Assembly (NCBI GenBank): GCA_964617065.1
Contig: CAZTVM010000014.1
Span: forward strand, 1-26,873
From: JAVBNU01 sp964617065
GTDB lineage: Bacteria > Cyanobacteriota > Vampirovibrionia > Gastranaerophilales > Gastranaerophilaceae
Length of the DNA: 26,873 bases
Reading direction: 5' to 3'
This document shows positions 23,736-26,873 of this stretch, in pieces; within the stretch, counting starts at the first letter, position 1, and the number at the start of each line of letters is the position of its first letter. Under the pieces are notes generated by a model. That model was not told where the DNA came from and did not search any database. It was given only the letters and a program-made list of their open reading frames with translations. A program made the position numbers and the translations under genes.

Positions 23736-24665
23736 ATGAATGATTTTCCAAATAATAAAACTCTTTTTAAGCTCGTTCTCGGTGCCGGAAATGAATGTGT
23801 AAAGAACGTAGATGAAGTCGTGACCGTTTATGCACAGTCAAGTGTTGACATCTTCGATTTTGCGCCGAATGAGGAGGTTATTAACACCGTATATGACTCA
23901 ATTATTAAAACAGGACACAAAATTGACGACTTTAGTTATTGTGCGAGCTTTGTATGTGACGGTGATATTCATTCTCAAAAAGCATTTATCGACGAAAAAA
24001 AATGTAATAAGTGCATGAAATGTATTCAAACTTGTTTACAAGGTGCCATTAATTGTAATAATGAAAAAATTGTGATTGATAAAAAGAAATGTATCGGTTG
24101 CGAAAAATGTCGTTGTGACGCTATAACTTTTATGTCATACGCAAATTCAGAAAATCTAATTGACTCTTTGGATATGCTAAAAAAATACAAAATTGATATT
24201 GTTGAACTACATATTTCGACATTCAATAAGGATGAGATAATCTCAAAATGGAAAAAAATAATCAATAATTTCGATGGTTTAGTCAGTATTTGCACCGACC
24301 GTTCTTGGTTTTCTGATCGAGAATTAGAAAAATTATTGATACAAATGATTGAAATGACAGAAAAAAAACGAGTTATAATACAAGCTGACGGAAACCCAAT
24401 GACCGGCGGCGAAAATACTTACGTTTCCACCCTTCAGGCTATTGCCAGTGCAGATTTAGTGAAAAATCTTGGTGCTACGGTTTTCATTTCAGGTGGCACT
24501 AATTCTAAAACACCTGAACTAGCTAAGCTATGTGAAATCAACTATTCAGGCATCACTGTCGGTTCTTATGCTCGAAAAATTATTAAAAATCAAAAATCAC
24601 AAAAAGACGCTGTAAAAATTGCAAAAAAATTTGTCAATGATATAAAACAAAACGGAGTTTTTTAA
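23736..24665 (+). CDS. ldpA: LdpA-like Fe-S protein (cyanobacterial light-dependent period homologue)
   Basis: About 309 residues. The N-terminus (FKLVLGAGNEC, later VDIFDFAPNEEVI) matches the pattern of cyanobacterial LdpA, a redox-sensing Fe-S protein that tunes the circadian clock. Next come two ferredoxin-like cysteine groups: C90-x2-C93-x2-C96-x3-C100 and C119-x2-C122-x2-C125-x-C127. The second is two residues shorter than the usual spacing. The C-terminal region has VIIQADGNPMTGG, FISGGTNSKTPELAKL and ITVGSYARKI, which I recognise from the LdpA C-terminal family. ATG 23736 is chosen; GTG 23730 is an alternative, and neither has a clear ribosome binding site. It lies between nadE and tilS. 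Its role outside a clock is unknown; redox signalling or an enzymatic role is possible. Confidence 0.72.
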   Translation: MNDFPNNKTLFKLVLGAGNECVKNVDEVVTVYAQSSVDIFDFAPNEEVINTVYDSIIKTGHKIDDFSYCASFVCDGDIHSQKAFIDEKKCNKCMKCIQTCLQGAINCNNEKIVIDKKKCIGCEKCRCDAITFMSYANSENLIDSLDMLKKYKIDIVELHISTFNKDEIISKWKKIINNFDGLVSICTDRSWFSDRELEKLLIQMIEMTEKKRVIIQADGNPMTGGENTYVSTLQAIASADLVKNLGATVFISGGTNSKTPELAKLCEINYSGITVGSYARKIIKNQKSQKDAVKIAKKFVNDIKQNGVF

Positions 24666-24668
24666 ATA

Positions 24669-26036
24669 GTGAAAAAAACTATTGAAAATTTTTTAATAAA
24701 ATACAACCTGTTTAACAGGAAGACTTTAATGGTCGGTTATTCTGGTGGTGCAGACTCTACAGCACTGTTACATGCTTTATATGAAATTTCAAAAACGAAC
24801 AATTTTAAATTAATTGCTGTGCACTTAAACCATAATTGGCGAGGCGAAGAAGCCTACGAAGAACAAATTTCGTGTGAAAAATTTTGTAAAAACTTTGATA
24901 TCGAATTTTACACGGAAACCTTGGCTGAAGGGCTAAAGTGTACAGAATTAGATGCTAGAAATGCTCGTTACGAATTTTTTGAAAATGCTGCTAAAAAATT
25001 TAACTCAAATGTACTACTCACCGCTCATACAAAAACAGATAACGCTGAAACACTTTTTTATAGAATAGTTAAAGGTACAGGACTTGTGGGGCTAAAAGGT
25101 ATACCAGAATATCGTGAGGAAAGCGACTTGAAAATTTTACGCCCTATGCTGAGCATAACTCGTGATGATGTCGAAAAATATATTTCTGAAAATCATTTGC
25201 AATTTAATAGCGACAGTAGCAATGAAAATGTAAAATATGTTAGAAATTTTATCAGAAAAAAGATATTTCCGGAGTTAAAAACAATAAATAAAAATCTTGT
25301 TAATGCGCTAGAACAATTGTGCGTCATCACCAAGAGCGAATTAAATTTAGTTGATGAATATTTAAAGATAATAAAAAAAGATTTAATAGAAAACGATAAA
25401 ATTTTAACCAAAAAATTTCTAAAACATTCAAAAGACCTGCAGTTGAAGTTACTTTACGAAATTGTCAGCAACAGCAAAACTGAATATGATTACAAAAATG
25501 TTTTAAATTTACTAAATTTTATAGAAAAAAATTCAAACTCGAAAAACGGTAAATTAATTTCAATAACGAATGAACTGTGGCTATTTGTTTCTGAAAAATA
25601 TATTTACGAGGTGAGCAATATTTCTATCTCTAAAAAAAAAGAAATTAAAATTGAGAAAGAAGGAAAATACAAATTTAATAATTTTATTTTTGAAATCGAA
25701 AAATATTCTAACGAAAAAGTTTCTTATCAATCTGCTGAGAATTTATCATTTTTTGTAAATTTTTCAGACACGACATTTCCTTTTGTTTTGCGAAATTGGA
25801 ACAAAGATGCGAAATCCGCAGATTTTATTCAGCCATTTGGAATGAAAGGTTCTATGAAATTGAAAAAATATTTTTCAAACAAATACATAAACAAACTTGA
25901 ACGTGATAAAAAAATACTTTTATGCAAAAATAATGAAGTGCTGTGGGTCGCAGGCGTTGGTTTAAGTGAAAAATTAAAAATTTTCAAAACGCCAACTCAC
26001 AAAATTACTTTGAGAATTGAGGATAAAAATGGATAA
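24669..26036 (+). CDS. tilS: tRNA(Ile)-lysidine synthetase
   Basis: It attaches lysine to C34 of the CAU-anticodon isoleucine tRNA so that AUA is read as Ile, which matters in an AT-rich genome. At 455 residues it is full length. The PP-loop YSGGADST lies near residues 23-31, then LNHNWRGEEA, LTAHTKTDNAETLFYR (often DDQAET in relatives), LRPML near 155, and DSSNENVKYVRNFIR. The C-terminal TilS domain ends with LRNWNKDAKSADFIQPFG and a WVAGVGLSEKLKI stretch. Translation starts at GTG 24669, three bases after the ldpA-like stop, with GGAG about 11 bases upstream. Its end overlaps hpt by 8 bases. Confidence 0.93.
   Translation: MKKTIENFLIKYNLFNRKTLMVGYSGGADSTALLHALYEISKTNNFKLIAVHLNHNWRGEEAYEEQISCEKFCKNFDIEFYTETLAEGLKCTELDARNARYEFFENAAKKFNSNVLLTAHTKTDNAETLFYRIVKGTGLVGLKGIPEYREESDLKILRPMLSITRDDVEKYISENHLQFNSDSSNENVKYVRNFIRKKIFPELKTINKNLVNALEQLCVITKSELNLVDEYLKIIKKDLIENDKILTKKFLKHSKDLQLKLLYEIVSNSKTEYDYKNVLNLLNFIEKNSNSKNGKLISITNELWLFVSEKYIYEVSNISISKKKEIKIEKEGKYKFNNFIFEIEKYSNEKVSYQSAENLSFFVNFSDTTFPFVLRNWNKDAKSADFIQPFGMKGSMKLKKYFSNKYINKLERDKKILLCKNNEVLWVAGVGLSEKLKIFKTPTHKITLRIEDKNG
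26019..26022 (+). promoter_or_regulatory. Ribosome binding site deciding the hpt start
   Basis: GAGG lies inside the tilS 3' end, 6 bases before ATG 26029. A TTG at 26017 is in frame but overlaps this site. Confidence 0.7.
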
Positions 26037-26562
26037 TTTAAAAGTGTTGTTTTCAGAAAATGCTATACAAAATCGTATAAAAGAACTCTCTGAAAAAATA
26101 AATAATGAATTTAAAAATGCTGACGAGCTTTATGTTTTATGCGTTTTGAAGGGCGCCTCAATCTTTTTTGCTGATTTGGTCAGAAATTTAAAAATTCCTA
26201 TAAAATTTGAGTTTATAAAATTAAGCAGTTACGGAAATGGACAAAAATCATCAAAATCATTTCATGAAGTAAGTTTTGTTGTTTCTGATTTAACAGACAA
26301 AAATGTGCTACTAGTAGAAGACATTGTCGACAGCGGGTATACATTAAAATGCACTAACGAATATTTGACGCATACTTACAAGATGAAAAAATACAGAACC
26401 GTTGCATTATTAAACAAGGCTTGCGCTCGTAGCGCAGATTGCAGTGTTGATGCCGATTTCTACGGATTTGAGGTCAGCAATGAATTTGTTGTCGGTTTTG
26501 GACTTGATGATAATGAGCATTATCGTGAATTACCTTATATTGGTTATTTTGAAAAAGCATAA
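26029..26562 (+). CDS. hpt: Hypoxanthine (guanine) phosphoribosyltransferase
   Basis: A purine-salvage enzyme that joins hypoxanthine or guanine to PRPP to form IMP or GMP. The 177-residue length is usual. VLCVLKGASIFFADLVR near residue 35, the flexible-loop SSYGNG region near 65, the PRPP-binding VEDIVDSGYTL near 96-106 and the C-terminal FVVGFGLDDNEHYRELPYIG are all present. It overlaps tilS, and tilS-hpt pairs are common in bacteria, often followed by ftsH. Here ftsH does not follow; a new transcription unit begins instead. Confidence 0.95.
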   Translation: MDNLKVLFSENAIQNRIKELSEKINNEFKNADELYVLCVLKGASIFFADLVRNLKIPIKFEFIKLSSYGNGQKSSKSFHEVSFVVSDLTDKNVLLVEDIVDSGYTLKCTNEYLTHTYKMKKYRTVALLNKACARSADCSVDADFYGFEVSNEFVVGFGLDDNEHYRELPYIGYFEKA

Positions 26563-26594
26563 TTTATTTTTTGAGAGTATTGTCGCTTTTTGGA

Positions 26595-26624
26595 TTTACA
26601 AATTTATTTTTTTTTGTTTATACT
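26595..26624 (+). promoter_or_regulatory. Likely promoter of the right-edge gene
   Basis: TTTACA (26595-26600) and TATACT (26619-26624) are 18 bases apart. The -10 lies in a near-palindrome, TACTGTATATAGTA (26621-26634), which could also be an operator. Confidence 0.5.
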
Positions 26625-26653
26625 GTATATAGTAAAATCAAGGGAGATGAAGT

Positions 26654-26873
26654 ATGAAGATACAGTCGATTTCGACTCAAAACAGCCATCAACAACAGTT
26701 TGGTATTAGTATAAAACCATTAAAACCAATTTTAAGAAAAAACGGTTGGTCAGAGCACTCTATAGAAGCGTTAGGAAATGAACTTTCGCCACTGCTAAAA
26801 AAAGCTAAATTTACAGTCAGTGAAAATGGCGCTATCGGAATTGCTGCTTTGCCTAAAAAAAATGGTTTCGACT
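26654..26873 (+). CDS. Unrecognised protein, 3' end outside the window
   Basis: The first 73 codons of a gene starting at ATG 26654, preceded by AGGGAG (26641-26646) and its own candidate promoter. The product begins MKIQSISTQNSHQQQFG and then has a basic, mixed-charge stretch with LRKNGWSEHSIEALGNEL. There is no signal peptide or membrane segment in the visible part. The Gln/Asn/His-rich start ending in FG resembles the style of N-termini in several Melainabacteria hypothetical proteins as I remember them, which is weak evidence. No function is assigned. Confidence 0.6.
   Translation, partial: MKIQSISTQNSHQQQFGISIKPLKPILRKNGWSEHSIEALGNELSPLLKKAKFTVSENGAIGIAALPKKNGFD

Overview
This AT-rich window comes from a diderm bacterium. 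An AsmA-like outer-membrane biogenesis protein, a very large autotransporter and an OprB-type porin all imply an outer membrane. Two features point to the non-photosynthetic sisters of Cyanobacteria (Melainabacteria/Vampirovibrionia, perhaps gut Gastranaerophilales): a homologue of the cyanobacterial Fe-S clock-input protein LdpA, and a glutamate synthase divided into archaeal-style pieces with added ferredoxin domains. The lineage is an inference from gene content and style; no rRNA or tRNA gene was seen.

Layout. (1) 1-3257 (+): 3' part of an AsmA/TamB-like gene that runs off the left edge. (2) 3415-11934 (+): a 2839-residue autotransporter with a signal peptide, about 25 GGA-type Pmp-like repeats in three clusters, and a C-terminal beta-barrel. 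(3) 12259-12792 (+): cob(I)alamin adenosyltransferase, alone, with its own terminator. (4) 13142-17604 (+): glnA, amt, glnB and an OprB-like porin. (5) 22655-17601 (-): a three-gene glutamate synthase operon, convergent with region 4 and sharing its last four bases. (6) 22926-26562 (+): nadE, ldpA-like, tilS and hpt, closely packed. (7) 26654 to the right edge (+): the start of an unrecognised gene with its own promoter.

Regions 4 and 5 form a nitrogen-assimilation island of about 9.5 kb. Ammonium enters through Amt under likely P-II control. Glutamine synthetase makes glutamine. Glutamate synthase then turns glutamine and 2-oxoglutarate into glutamate through separate glutaminase, FMN/Fe-S and FAD/NAD(P)H polypeptides. 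The porin start codon overlaps the glnB stop codon, which suggests an outer-membrane channel made together with this system. The next gene, nadE, is the ammonia-dependent short form. A 12-base word (TTCAGATTGTTT or its complement) occurs upstream of glnA and in the glutamate synthase/nadE divergent region and may be a shared operator.

The items most worth following are the LdpA homologue with an altered second cysteine cluster, the porin coupled to amt-glnB, the P-II protein lacking the cyanobacterial phospho-serine, and the modular giant autotransporter. No CRISPR array, insertion sequence, phage gene or clear pseudogene was seen.
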